Shown: positions 23,672-32,648, counted from the stretch's first letter. The stretch: DNA of 64,000 nucleotides from Nitrosomonas ureae (GCF_001455205.1 NZ_CP013341.1:186001-250000); one strand, 5' to 3'. Program-made: numbers and translations. The notes: a model not told the origin generated them from the letters alone.

Positions 23672-26600
23672 TTATTGACGCACACATTCCCAAAGCTTTT
23701 GTAACCGTTTAACAGATACCGGATAAGGCGTTTTTAATTCTTGCGCAAACAAGGAAATACGCAACTCTTCGATCTGCCAGCGAAATTCACTTAGATTTTC
23801 ATCTGTGCGCTCAATTTCCCGGTATTTCTCCAGTCGTTGTACATATTGTTGCCAAAGTGCATTGACTTCGCGGCTATTGTGCTCATCACGCGCCGGATTT
23901 GCGGACAATTTATCAATACGCAATCCCATGCCTTTCAGATAACGTGGAATGTGCAGAATGATGTTCCAAGGGGTGTTGCTGACAAATCCGGGATAAATCA
24001 AATTATCAAGTTGCACGTTCAATTCGGTTTTTACTTTATCGATTCGGATTTGGGTGAATTTTTGTAACAGGGTTTGATACTCGCGACCTATCTGCTGTAG
24101 CAGCCGGGCCAAAGTAACGGAAATTTCCGGAAGGCGATTTTTGGCGCGCTGCTGTTGTGCAATAAATGCTGATTCTGTCCGCGGCAATGGATCATCGCCC
24201 AGCAATGCGCGATCTATGATGGCAGTCAGCATATCCTCTTTCAGATCACCCGGATTAATCCGGGTTGTCAATTGCATACTGATTTCCCTTAATCCCGGCA
24301 GACTCTTTTCCAATTGCTTAAGTTGATCTTTCAGCGTTAAGCATAACAACCGTCTAATACCGGAACGTAGCGCAATTTCCGCCGCTTCGCGCGTATCAAA
24401 CAACCGAATGGCGACACAATCGGAACGATCAATCAATGCCGGGTAACCTGTCAGTTGTTGGCCATTGCGCATAAATAATATTTCATCGGGCAAATCGCCA
24501 AAATCCCATTGCGTTATCTGTTCGCGCTCAATAGAAATTTTCTCGCTCTCGTCATTACGCTTTACAAAGGTCCTTTGCGCCGCTTCACCCAGTCGCTTTT
24601 GCAATTCGTTGAGATCACGGCTCATGGCCAATTCTTGCCCGGCATCATCGAGCACGCGAATATTCATCAACAGATGTATTGGAATATCACTGATCCGCCA
24701 AGCCTCGGGAGGAACGCTCAATGTGGTTTCCGCTAACACGAATTTCGCTAAAGCCTCCTGCAATGTAAGCACATGCAAGGCGATTGACTGACTTTGCAGA
24801 AATTTAGTGACCGATTCCGGGAGCGGCACAAGAATACGGCGGATATTTTTCGGCAACGCTTTCAAATACCAGGTCACCTTTTCACGAATCAAGCCAGGCA
24901 CCAGATAATCCAACTGTTTGCCGTCCAGCCGGTTTAACAAGGGGAGTGGCACGGAGACGGTAACACCATCCATGATATGGCCCGGTTCAAAACGATACGC
25001 CAGTGGCAGTACGCTACCCTCCGGCACAGTCATGCACTCAGGAAATTGCACCTCAGTGACATGATCGGCCTGATGGCGCATGAGTAATTCCCGTTTCAAA
25101 TAAAGCACCTGCGCATCCTGCTGCTCGGCTTGCTTGCGCCATTTCTCAAACCCGGCGCCGTTGGTTACTTCTTCCGGAAGAATGGCGTCGAAAAAGGCAT
25201 AAATCTCCTGCTCATCAACCAGGACGTCTTGCCTGCGGGTTTTGTGTTCCAGTTCTTCAATTTCTTGAATCAAGGCCTGATTATGGTGAAAAAAAGACGC
25301 CTGCGTAATATATTCACCGGCTACTAACGCCGAACGGATGAAAATCTCACGCGCTTCCCGCGGATGAATGGCACCATAATGTACCGGTCGTTTGGGAACG
25401 ATAATCAAGCCATATAGCGTGACCTGCTCAAAGGCCACAACCTGTGCGCGTTTCTTTTCCCAGTGCGGATCAGAATAGTGCCGCTTACACAGACTACCGC
25501 CAATTCTCTCCAGCCAGGCCGGATCGATTTTTGCCGCGCAGCGTGCATATAACTTACTGGTTTCGACCAATTCCGCAGCAACGACCCATTTGGTTTTGCC
25601 TTTTCTCAATACGGAACCCGGAAAAACTGCAAACTTGATACCGCGCGCGCCGAGATACTCGTTATCTTTCTCAGTTCTAAAACCGATATTACCAAGCAAT
25701 CCCGCAAGCAATGCACGATGAATTTCATCATAGCTCGCGGGTATTTCGTTAGGTTTGAAACCAAATTCCGTCAACAGCACATGCAATTGGCCATGAATCT
25801 CGCGCCACTCACGCAAACGCCGATAAGATAAAAAGTTTTCCCGGCAATGGGCAATCAGTTTTCGGGTGGATTTTTTATGCTTTAATAACTCATCAAAAAA
25901 GTCCCAAAGCTTGAGATAGGCAAGAAAATCCGAACGCTCGTCTTGAAAGCGCCGATGTGCCTCATCAGCCGCCGCTTGTTGTTCAAACGGCCTGTCCCGT
26001 GGATCTTGCAGGCTTAATGCCGAAGTAATGATGAGTATTTCACGTAAGCAATTTTCATGCTTGGCCGCTAAAATCATACGTGCGATTTTGGGATCGATCG
26101 GAAATTTAGCCAAACGCCAACCAATTGCCGTCAGCTGTCTTTTTTCATCGACTGCACCTAGTTCCGCCAGCAGTTGATACCCATCGGCAATCATGCGTGG
26201 CGCAGGCGCCTCGAGAAACGGAAAATTTTCCACATCGCCAATTTTCAGCGATTGCATACGCAGAATTACGGCTGCAAGAGAAGAGCGCAGGATTTCCGGA
26301 TCCGTATAGGGCTTACGTGCTTGATAGTCCTGTTCGGAATATAAACGAATACAAACACCATTGGCCACCCGGCCGCAGCGCCCTGCCCTTTGATCAGCCG
26401 ACGCACGGGAAATTTTCTCGACCAGCAATTGCTCGACTTTATTGCGATAACTATAGCGATTTACCCTCGCCCATCCGCTATCGATCACGTAATGAATGCC
26501 TGGCACCGTCAATGAAGTTTCAGCCACATTGGTCGCCAGCACGATGCGGCGACGATTGCTACTGATGTGAAAAACCCGCTCCTGCTCGGCAAACGATAAA

Positions 26601-27430
26601 CGTGCAAACAAGGGCAAGATTTCCACCCCAGTGCGCAAACGTTCAAAGTGATGTTTGCGCAATGTTTCCGCCGTCTCACGGATTTCACGCTCGCCCGGAA
26701 GAAAAATCAGAATATCGCCCGCCCCCAATGTCATCAATTCATCAACCGCATGAATGATGCCACGCTGCATATCGCTCTCTTCCTCATCATCGGCGTGTAG
26801 CGGACGGTATAACATCTCCACCGGATACAAACGCCCGGTCACTTCGATGACAGGCGCATCATTGAAATGCTGCGAGAAGCGTTGCGCATCGATTGTAGCG
26901 GAAGTGACGATAACCTTGAGATCGGGCCTTTGGGACAATAATTGCTTAATAAACCCAAGCAGAAAATCGATATTCAGACTGCGCTCGTGCGCTTCATCGA
27001 TAATCAGCGTATCGTAAGCCTGCAATTGCGGATCACCTTGCGTTTCCGCCAGCAGAATCCCGTCGGTCATCAATTTGATATAACTATCCGGGCGGATCTT
27101 GTCCGAGAAGCGCACTTTATAACCGACAGCCTGACCCAACGGGCTATTCAGCTCAGCAGCAATACGCGTCGCCACCGTTCGCGCCGCGATGCGGCGCGGT
27201 TGCGTATGCCCGATCAGCCCATGCACGCCGCGTTTGAGCTCCAGACAGATTTTGGGAATTTGCGTGGTTTTGCCCGAACCGGTTTCACCGCAAATGATCA
27301 TCACCTGATGATGATCAATCGCCTGTTTGATTTCCTCGCGGCGCGCATTAACCGGCAGATCGTCGACATAAATCGGGGTAGGAAGCTGCACCAGCCGCTG
27401 TGCGATAACTTCGGGAGAGAATTTTTTCAT
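23672..27430 (-). CDS. hrpA: ATP-dependent RNA helicase HrpA (DEAH box)
   Basis: This 1252-residue DEAH-box helicase has Walker A G-E-T-G-S-G-K-T near 45-52, D-E-A-H near 145, the S-A-T motif, the Q-R-A-G-R-C-G-R motif VI, a helicase-associated HA2/OB part and the long C-terminal DUF3418 region typical of bacterial HrpA. HrpA acts in mRNA processing and rescues collided ribosomes in E. coli. Length and motifs are normal. The start lies next to a partial copy of a dispersed repeat (27438-27507). Confidence 0.97.
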   Translation of the reverse strand: MKKFSPEVIAQRLVQLPTPIYVDDLPVNARREEIKQAIDHHQVMIICGETGSGKTTQIPKICLELKRGVHGLIGHTQPRRIAARTVATRIAAELNSPLGQAVGYKVRFSDKIRPDSYIKLMTDGILLAETQGDPQLQAYDTLIIDEAHERSLNIDFLLGFIKQLLSQRPDLKVIVTSATIDAQRFSQHFNDAPVIEVTGRLYPVEMLYRPLHADDEEESDMQRGIIHAVDELMTLGAGDILIFLPGEREIRETAETLRKHHFERLRTGVEILPLFARLSFAEQERVFHISSNRRRIVLATNVAETSLTVPGIHYVIDSGWARVNRYSYRNKVEQLLVEKISRASADQRAGRCGRVANGVCIRLYSEQDYQARKPYTDPEILRSSLAAVILRMQSLKIGDVENFPFLEAPAPRMIADGYQLLAELGAVDEKRQLTAIGWRLAKFPIDPKIARMILAAKHENCLREILIITSALSLQDPRDRPFEQQAAADEAHRRFQDERSDFLAYLKLWDFFDELLKHKKSTRKLIAHCRENFLSYRRLREWREIHGQLHVLLTEFGFKPNEIPASYDEIHRALLAGLLGNIGFRTEKDNEYLGARGIKFAVFPGSVLRKGKTKWVVAAELVETSKLYARCAAKIDPAWLERIGGSLCKRHYSDPHWEKKRAQVVAFEQVTLYGLIIVPKRPVHYGAIHPREAREIFIRSALVAGEYITQASFFHHNQALIQEIEELEHKTRRQDVLVDEQEIYAFFDAILPEEVTNGAGFEKWRKQAEQQDAQVLYLKRELLMRHQADHVTEVQFPECMTVPEGSVLPLAYRFEPGHIMDGVTVSVPLPLLNRLDGKQLDYLVPGLIREKVTWYLKALPKNIRRILVPLPESVTKFLQSQSIALHVLTLQEALAKFVLAETTLSVPPEAWRISDIPIHLLMNIRVLDDAGQELAMSRDLNELQKRLGEAAQRTFVKRNDESEKISIEREQITQWDFGDLPDEILFMRNGQQLTGYPALIDRSDCVAIRLFDTREAAEIALRSGIRRLLCLTLKDQLKQLEKSLPGLREISMQLTTRINPGDLKEDMLTAIIDRALLGDDPLPRTESAFIAQQQRAKNRLPEISVTLARLLQQIGREYQTLLQKFTQIRIDKVKTELNVQLDNLIYPGFVSNTPWNIILHIPRYLKGMGLRIDKLSANPARDEHNSREVNALWQQYVQRLEKYREIERTDENLSEFRWQIEELRISLFAQELKTPYPVSVKRLQKLWECVRQ

Positions 27431-27437
27431 AGTAATA

Positions 27438-27507
27438 TTTCTGAAATTGCTGCGTTCCGAGCGTCTCGTGCTTCATCTCGTTCGCCAAGTTAATCAGCGT
27501 TTCCCTA
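27438..27507 (-). repeat. Partial copy of a dispersed repeat, related to the element at 40274
   Basis: The stretch ending TCAGCGTTTCCCTA (27494-27507) is identical over 14 bases to the reverse complement of the left end of the element at 40274. It keeps looser similarity (TGCGTTCCG, CATCTCG, TTCGCCA) leftwards to the hrpA start. It may overlap the hrpA promoter region. Confidence 0.55.
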
Positions 27508-27554
27508 AAGGACTAATAACGCCTTTCCCGTCCTTATCCAAAACAGCGTATAAA

Positions 27555-27837
27555 TCATCGCCGTTGAAACATCACAATATTCATCACTTCCCGATATAAA
27601 AACAGCAAGGCTGCTTTTGCCTGCCCCCGCGGGAATGCAGCAACATTGCGCTCAACTGCAAGATGCGTAAAAAACAGCTTCGACTTCTGGCACCCTCATC
27701 TCTTTCGGACGGCGCTTGCCATGAAACAAAACAAATCGCCTCACCCAATCGACGTACGAATCCTCAGTACGAATGGAATAATGTCTGACACGTATACGCT
27801 CACGCACCTGATCCAGTAATTTGGGTGGACTACTCAT
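27555..27837 (-). pseudogene. Integron integrase / tyrosine recombinase, frameshifted N-terminal remnant
   Basis: From the ATG at 27837 the frame reads L-L-D-Q-V-R-E-R-I-R-V-R-H-Y-S-I-R-T-E-D and S-Y-V-D-W-V-R-R-F-V-L-F-H-G-K-R-R, the N-terminal SAM-like domain of integron integrases. It ends after E-V-E-A-V-F-Y in a stop. One frame over, across a run of T residues, the match continues as F-T-H-L-A-V-E-R-N-V-A-A and A-K-A-A-L-L-F-L-Y-R-E-V-M, then ends at 27555. The catalytic domain (R, H-x-x-R, Y) is absent. The gene points away from the genes at 27982 onward, as intI does from its cassettes. Confidence 0.88.
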
Positions 27838-27958
27838 CCGTATTTTTTTAGGTTCTGATAAAAAAGAATAGGATTATATCAATCTAATTAAATTGGATAA
27901 TAATTCTCCTTTATTGACTTGGTAAATCCAATCAATAAAATACTGCCTTTCTAATTTA

Positions 27959-27966
27959 GTTAGAGC
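27959..27966 (+). other. Integron-type recombination junction upstream of the caspase gene
   Basis: GTTAGAGC at 27959-27966 resembles the G^TTRRRY core at which cassettes insert beside attI. It lies between the integrase remnant and the caspase gene, where an attI/cassette boundary is expected. The third R matches but the last base is G, not a pyrimidine. Confidence 0.4.
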
Positions 27967-27981
27967 TCTAGGAGAGAGCAG

Positions 27982-29736
27982 ATGCGAGATTTAAAATACG
28001 TATTAAAGCAGAGTTATGAAAGCAGCAGAGCTTTGATCATAGGCATAAACAAATATCAGAATGCCTCTCCGCTTGGATATGCCGTAAATGACGCAAAAGA
28101 AATAAAGGATATTCTCATTGGAGAACAGGGGTTTGAAGCTGAAAATGTTACTTACCTTACTGATAGTGATGCAACCAAATCTAACATCCTAAAATCATTT
28201 CTTTCTTTTACATCAGAAAATGTGAAGGTCGATGACAGGTTACTCGTTTTTTTTGCCGGTCACGGACACACTAAAACAGGGTTTCGAGGCGAAGTTGGTT
28301 ATTTAGTCCCCTACGATGCAGATATGAATGATTACTCTACATTCATACGCTGGGACGAGCTTACGAGAAATGCAGAGCTTATAAGGGCAAAGCATATATT
28401 ATTTATTATGGATGCATGTTACGGCGGTTTAGCCGTGAATAGAGACATCCAAGCTGGAAGTAGTCGATTTCTAAAAGATATGTACCAAAGATTTTCTCGC
28501 CAAGTAATAACAGCGGGAAAGGCAAATGAAGTTGTTTCAGACTCAGGTGGCCCGATACCAGATCATTCTGTATTCACTGGCCATCTTATTGAGGGTATTC
28601 GTGGCAAGGCTGCAAATGAGCATGGTGTAATTACAGCTAGCGTTCTTATGGCATATGTGTATACAAAAGTAGCCAACGATCTAAATTCTGAGCAGACTCC
28701 ACATTATGGTCAATTTGACGGAGATGGCGACTTTATAATTGTTGCGCCGAATATTGACGATCTTGCAGGTGATGAGAAGAAAGATATTGATGAGCTTATA
28801 TCAGTTCCTTATATAGAGGCGGTGAGAAATAACGTAACGCTGGAAGAAAAAGTCGACTACGTAAAAGAGCTATTATCTTCACAAAAGTCACACATTAAAC
28901 TGCATGATTTTGCCATAGAAGAAGTGCGATTATTTCTCTCAGGAACTAGCGAAGATAATTTTGCTGTAAGTGGCAGCTATTCTGAGGAAGAGTTTTTGAA
29001 TCGAATTTCCTCTTATGAGAAATACACCAGAGATCTCGGAGCGATATTTGCCGTAATAGCATATTGGGCGACTGAATCAGAGCTTGAGGTGCTAAGGAAA
29101 ATTATATCGAGGGTTAGCGATAGACTAATTGAAACTCAAGGGGGATTAACTGTCTGGTTAAATCTGCGTTGGTATCCTTTACTATTACTATTGTATCAAG
29201 CTGGTATAGCGGCCGTAGAGAGTAAAAACTACCAAACACTATCGACAATCCTTTACACGAAGTTAGGCGACTCAGACTATGGTAATCGTGAGCCATATTT
29301 TGCTCAAAAACTATCTAGTGGAATACTTGAGCTTACTAGGGCTGATGCATTTAAACGAATCCCGGGACATGAGCGACAATATACACCTATAAGCGAATAT
29401 TTGTTTAAGCAAGTTCAGCCCGTAATAGATAACCTGTTTTTTTTGGGAAAGGGTTATGAAGCAAGCTTTGATGAGTTTGAAATATTATACGCTTTAGTAG
29501 TAGCGGATCTTAGACTGCAAGCACAGCATCATTTATGGGGACCCATCGGTAGATTCGGATGGAAGTTCTCAAACAGAAGAGAAAATTCGCCTTTTGTAAG
29601 GGTTGTTACAGAAGCTTCTAATCTGAAGGAGCATTGGCCACCGATAAAATCAGGTATGTTCGGAGGTTCCTATGAGCGATTTGAAAAAGCAGCAAACGAA
29701 TTCAAACAAGTTCTTGGACAGCTTAATTGGTGGTAG
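27982..29736 (+). CDS. Caspase-like (peptidase C14) protein with a C-terminal domain of unknown function
   Basis: Residues 15-240 form a caspase/metacaspase fold: S-R-A-L-I-I-G-I-N-K-Y, catalytic His94 in F-F-A-G-H-G-H and catalytic Cys146 in M-D-A-C-Y-G-G. The remaining 340 residues are helical with no domain I recognise; residues 330-570 contain W-L-N-L-R-W-Y-P and W-G-P-I-G-R-F-G-W. Many bacterial caspases act in antiphage systems or programmed death, activated by a sensor domain. A ribosome-binding site (AGGAGAG, 27970-27976) precedes the ATG. The gene fills a unit with an integron-type junction before it and an attC-like site after it. Base composition is AT-richer than the neighbours, which fits transfer. 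Confidence 0.85.
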   Translation: MRDLKYVLKQSYESSRALIIGINKYQNASPLGYAVNDAKEIKDILIGEQGFEAENVTYLTDSDATKSNILKSFLSFTSENVKVDDRLLVFFAGHGHTKTGFRGEVGYLVPYDADMNDYSTFIRWDELTRNAELIRAKHILFIMDACYGGLAVNRDIQAGSSRFLKDMYQRFSRQVITAGKANEVVSDSGGPIPDHSVFTGHLIEGIRGKAANEHGVITASVLMAYVYTKVANDLNSEQTPHYGQFDGDGDFIIVAPNIDDLAGDEKKDIDELISVPYIEAVRNNVTLEEKVDYVKELLSSQKSHIKLHDFAIEEVRLFLSGTSEDNFAVSGSYSEEEFLNRISSYEKYTRDLGAIFAVIAYWATESELEVLRKIISRVSDRLIETQGGLTVWLNLRWYPLLLLLYQAGIAAVESKNYQTLSTILYTKLGDSDYGNREPYFAQKLSSGILELTRADAFKRIPGHERQYTPISEYLFKQVQPVIDNLFFLGKGYEASFDEFEILYALVVADLRLQAQHHLWGPIGRFGWKFSNRRENSPFVRVVTEASNLKEHWPPIKSGMFGGSYERFEKAANEFKQVLGQLNWW

Positions 29737-29738
29737 CA

Positions 29739-29799
29739 CTCTAACAAACGCGTCAATCAGGACGCTCGCAAGCTCGCGCCCATTACGCGGGCGTTAGCA
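29739..29799 (+). other. attC-like site (59-base element) after the caspase gene
   Basis: The site starts CTAACAAACGCG (29741-29752) and ends CGCGGGCGTTAGC (29786-29798). The two ends pair at 9 of 12 positions, and the interior can form a further imperfect hairpin. The left end resembles the T-A-A-C-A-A-A-C-G-C of Vibrio repeats, and GTTAG at 29793 is the usual crossover core. It sits three bases after the TAG of the caspase gene, as in a cassette. Confidence 0.65.
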
Positions 29800-29810
29800 G
29801 GAATCAGGGG

Positions 29811-29823
29811 GTCAAGTCTTGAC
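29811..29823 (+). repeat. 13-bp palindrome ahead of the RAYT transposase
   Basis: GTCAAG-T-CTTGAC, a perfect palindrome 30 bp before the transposase start. REP-associated tyrosine transposases usually recognise short palindromes flanking their gene. Confidence 0.5.
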
Positions 29824-29852
29824 ATGTTTTATTTATGCAACTAATCTTCCCC

Positions 29853-30704
29853 ATGTCCCGTCCACTTCGACTTGAATTCCCCGGTGCAATTTATCACATA
29901 ACCGCTCGCGGTAATGCGCAGGGAGCTATTTTTTTGGATGATGAGGACAGAGTGCTGTTCTTTTCCGTGCTGGCAGAAGCCATTGCCCGCTTTGGTTGGT
30001 TATGCCACGCGTACTGTCTCATGGATAACCATTATCATCTGCTTATCGAAACGCCGGATAGCAATCTTTCGCAAGGTATGCGCCTGATCAATGGTGTGTA
30101 CACGCAACGTGTCAACCGCCGCCATGCGCGCGCGGGTCATTTATTCCAAGGGCGGTTCAAGGCTATTCTCGTGGAACGGGATAGCTATCTGCTGGAACTT
30201 TGCCGGTATATCGTGCTTAACCCGGTTCGGGCCAAAATGGTGACGGATATCCATAACTATCTTTGGAGCAGTTATCCGGCGACTGCAGGCCGTGAGCCCG
30301 CACCAGCGTGGTTAACCACGGATTGGGTATTAAGCCGGTTTGGCAGCCGCCGTGCGGTAGCTCAGCGCCAATACGTGGAATTTGTCGCACAGGGGCGGAA
30401 CCTTCCTTCGCCTTGGCCTGAGTTAAAAAGTCAAGTATTGCTCGGTTCGGCGCAATTCTTGGTGCAAATGCAACCTCTGCTTGCAGGTATTGGCGACATT
30501 AAGGAGATACCGCGTAATCAGCGCTTGGCGCACCGCCCTGATTTGGAAGTTCTTTTTCCAGAAAATATATGTAAAGACAAGCAAGTGCGTGACGAGACAA
30601 TCCGGCGCGCTTATCTCGAATGCGGTTATACAATGGCTGCCATTGCACAACAAACAAAGATTCACTATTCTACCGTTAGCAGGATCATCAAGGGAGAGCG
30701 GTAA
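29853..30704 (+). mobile_element. REP-associated tyrosine transposase (RAYT, Y1_Tnp / HUH)
   Basis: From the ATG at 29853 the protein (283 residues) begins M-S-R-P-L-R-L-E-F-P-G-A-I-Y-H-I-T-A-R-G. It has the HUH motif H-Y-H-L-L with His60 and His62, the L-F-Q-G-R-F and Y-I-V-L-N-P-V-R-A motifs of TnpA-REP enzymes, and a C-terminal helix-turn-helix (M-A-A-I-A-Q-Q-T-K-I). Such enzymes act on single-stranded palindromic REP DNA. The gene probably landed just after the attC-like site, splitting the array. A longer start at 29835 is possible but poorly supported. Confidence 0.92.
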
Positions 30705-30760
30705 AACCATGTTATCAAGATGTAACACCCGAGAATTTATTAAGAAGAAACGGAAAAGCT

Positions 30761-31288
30761 ATGACGGAGAATAAAGAAAAACATTGGTCACACCAGAAAT
30801 TAAGACCGTACTCGAGTATGACGCCGGAAGAATACATCGATGAGCGGCTTAATCAGTTTCGTGAGTGGTACGACAAAAAGGCGGTGATTGCCAAGAGAAA
30901 CTACCAATGGATGCGAGCCATCACAGTTATAGGGAGCGCAGTGGTTCCCGTATTAGTCAACCTCCCATTTGATGACAGTGCGATTCGTTATTTGACCACG
31001 GCAGTAAGCCTGGTTGTGGTGATTTTGATCTCTCTCGAAAGCGTATTTCACTTTCGAGAGCAGTGGAAAAACTATCGCTCAACCGAGCAATGGTTAGCCA
31101 AAGAATATTTCAACTTCGTCACCGGTGAAGGTCCTTACAGGAATCAGGATGAGAAAGAAGCTTTTTTGAATTTTGTGGACAGGATCGAGAATGCAATCGC
31201 CTCTGAAAATGCATCTACTCTCAATGTCATGACAACATTATCCGAGAAAAAAGCAGAGGCACCGGCTGGGCATGGCAAGGACGGCTAA
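30761..31288 (+). CDS. SLATT-type (DUF4231) two-helix membrane protein
   Basis: This 175-residue protein has an N-terminal amphipathic region (residues 25-50), two close membrane helices (about 52-68 and 80-95, I-T-V-I-G-S-A-V-V-P-V-L-V-N-L and A-V-S-L-V-V-V-I-L-I-S-L-E-S) and a soluble helical C-terminal part with K-N-Y-R-S-T-E-Q-W-L. That pattern is the DUF4231/SLATT family. SLATT proteins are predicted pore-forming effectors in nucleotide-signalling defence systems. No CD-NTase or sensor is encoded next door, so the role is inferred. Its stop codon lies inside a G-G-C-T-A-A-C sequence that may be the start of an attC. Confidence 0.82.
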   Translation: MTENKEKHWSHQKLRPYSSMTPEEYIDERLNQFREWYDKKAVIAKRNYQWMRAITVIGSAVVPVLVNLPFDDSAIRYLTTAVSLVVVILISLESVFHFREQWKNYRSTEQWLAKEYFNFVTGEGPYRNQDEKEAFLNFVDRIENAIASENASTLNVMTTLSEKKAEAPAGHGKDG

Positions 31289-31352
31289 CATCGTTTAACA
31301 CTGGCGCGCAAAAGTGGCGCTTCGCACTCTCTTTGCATGCGGGTTAACACGA
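31282..31352 (+). other. Possible second attC-like site
   Basis: GGCTAACA (31283-31290) and GGGTTAACA (31341-31349) bound a GC-rich interior with GGCGC repeats. The pairing of the ends is weak (mainly TAAC), so this is a guess supported mostly by position, just after a cassette-like gene. Confidence 0.3.
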
Positions 31353-31380
31353 GCGGCAGCCAACAAATAAGGAGTCGTAC

Positions 31381-31797
31381 ATGATTGAACCCAAAAGCTC
31401 TTTTCCCGTATTTACTGTTAAGGACCTTGATGCAGCGAAATCCTTCTACGCAGAAAATTTTGGCTTTGATGTTGTCTTTTCGGGTGATTGGTACATTCAT
31501 CTGGTTTCGAAGTCGGGTGTTCAGATCGGTTTTTTGTTGCCAGATCAACCTACTCAACCCCCCATATTTCAGAGACCCTACTCTGGCGAAGGCGTCATTT
31601 TTAGTCTGGAAGTAGACAACGCTGATGCCGCTCTTACAGTGGCCAAATCGAAATCGCTTAATATCGTGCTGGAGCTGCGGTCCGAGGATTGGGGACAGCG
31701 GCACTTTTGTATCCAAGACCCGAATGGGGTTTACATCGATATTGTCCAATCTTTTGAGCCAACCGAAGAATATCGGAAAAATTATGTCACAGAATAG
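31381..31797 (+). CDS. Glyoxalase/bleomycin-resistance fold protein
   Basis: This 138-residue VOC-fold protein starts F-P-V-F-T-V-K-D-L-D-A-A-K-S-F-Y and ends with Q-D-P-N-G-V-Y-I-D-I, the usual strand pattern of single VOC domains. It could be an antibiotic-sequestering or metal-dependent lyase; catalytic metal ligands are not clear. A good ribosome-binding site (AAGGAG) precedes the ATG. Its last 14 bases overlap the TfoX-like gene, so the two are expressed together. Confidence 0.85.
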   Translation: MIEPKSSFPVFTVKDLDAAKSFYAENFGFDVVFSGDWYIHLVSKSGVQIGFLLPDQPTQPPIFQRPYSGEGVIFSLEVDNADAALTVAKSKSLNIVLELRSEDWGQRHFCIQDPNGVYIDIVQSFEPTEEYRKNYVTE

Positions 31798-32098
31798 AAT
31801 CCTCACCGATCTCAAGAATATCGGCAAGAAAATTGCCGACCGTTTGAACGAAGTAAGAATCTTTTCCGAAGACGATCTACAGCGAATTGGCGCAGTTGAA
31901 GCACATCGCCTGATCAGGGAGAAGCATCCAGACGAGTCGTTATCGGTATGTTACTACTTATATTCATTTGAAGGCGCTTTGACTGACAAGCATTGGGATG
32001 AAATCGGCGAACCAAGAAAACATCAGCTCAGGACACAAATCGGCTACCAAAACATTGCACCGGACGGCAACTCCGATACATTCCATTACCACCGATGA
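31784..32098 (+). CDS. TfoX C-terminal-domain protein
   Basis: This 104-residue protein matches the C-terminal domain of TfoX/Sxy: L-T-D-L-K-N-I-G-K-K-I-A-D-R-L-N-E-V-R-I at the start, then G-A-V-E-A-H-R-L-I-R-E, C-Y-Y-L-Y-S-F-E-G-A-L. That helical domain occurs alone in many genomes; in Haemophilus and Vibrio the whole protein controls competence. The ATG (31784) lies inside the end of the glyoxalase gene. No N-terminal TfoX domain is present. The function of solo forms is not established. Confidence 0.88.
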   Translation: MSQNRILTDLKNIGKKIADRLNEVRIFSEDDLQRIGAVEAHRLIREKHPDESLSVCYYLYSFEGALTDKHWDEIGEPRKHQLRTQIGYQNIAPDGNSDTFHYHR

Positions 32099-32148
32099 GC
32101 TTGGATGCTTGGTGTAAATTCGGAATGAGCAAGCGGAAAGGGCCGACA

Positions 32149-32631
32149 ATGTCAGATCTTGCAGAGAACAAGCGCGAAATGTTCGATGGAATGCGCGCCT
32201 ATCATCAATCTGAGATTAGTCATGCCCATCACGCAATCACCATGCTGCTGGCAATCTCAGCCGCTGCGGGGGCTGTAGTGTTAGCGATTTTGTTTCCACA
32301 GGTCACCCCGAAACATGTACAAGAAATTGCGTGGGGTCTATGGGTGGTCGTTTCGGTATTCGCAGTCACCGTCGCGTGGACGGCGCACATTAAGATAAGC
32401 AGCGATCATCAAATATACGCCCGCTTCGGAGCGGAGTATGTAAAGACATGCGAGTTACTTGGGTTCTACGATCCCGTCGAGTGGTCTGCGCAGAAAACAA
32501 GCATCAAGACAGACAAAAAAATAGGCCAGGGTAAGGGCTATCGCAAGACGCAAGCGATCATCTGGTCTTTTGCCGCCATGCTCATCGCTCTCACTTTATT
32601 GTTCGCACTGTTGATAGACCACCTCGTGTGA
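32149..32631 (+). CDS. Small integral membrane protein of unknown function
   Basis: This 160-residue protein starts M-S-D-L-A-E-N-K-R-E and has membrane segments at about 29-47, 57-76 and 136-157. Start 32149 follows AAAGGG; an upstream ATG at 32095 would overlap the TfoX gene. The N-terminal helix F-D-G-M-R-A-Y-H-Q-S-E-I-S-H is like those of SLATT-type and RipA-like membrane proteins, but I do not assign a family. Confidence 0.65.
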   Translation: MSDLAENKREMFDGMRAYHQSEISHAHHAITMLLAISAAAGAVVLAILFPQVTPKHVQEIAWGLWVVVSVFAVTVAWTAHIKISSDHQIYARFGAEYVKTCELLGFYDPVEWSAQKTSIKTDKKIGQGKGYRKTQAIIWSFAAMLIALTLLFALLIDHLV

Positions 32632-32648
32632 CTCCATACACATCGCAG

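Noticed and set aside
26125..27493. Plus-strand frames of 87-183 codons inside hrpA
   Set aside because: They are shadows of the hrpA coding strand.
31282..31352. Second attC treated as a firm call
   Set aside because: The two ends pair over only about four bases, so it is kept as a low-confidence feature.
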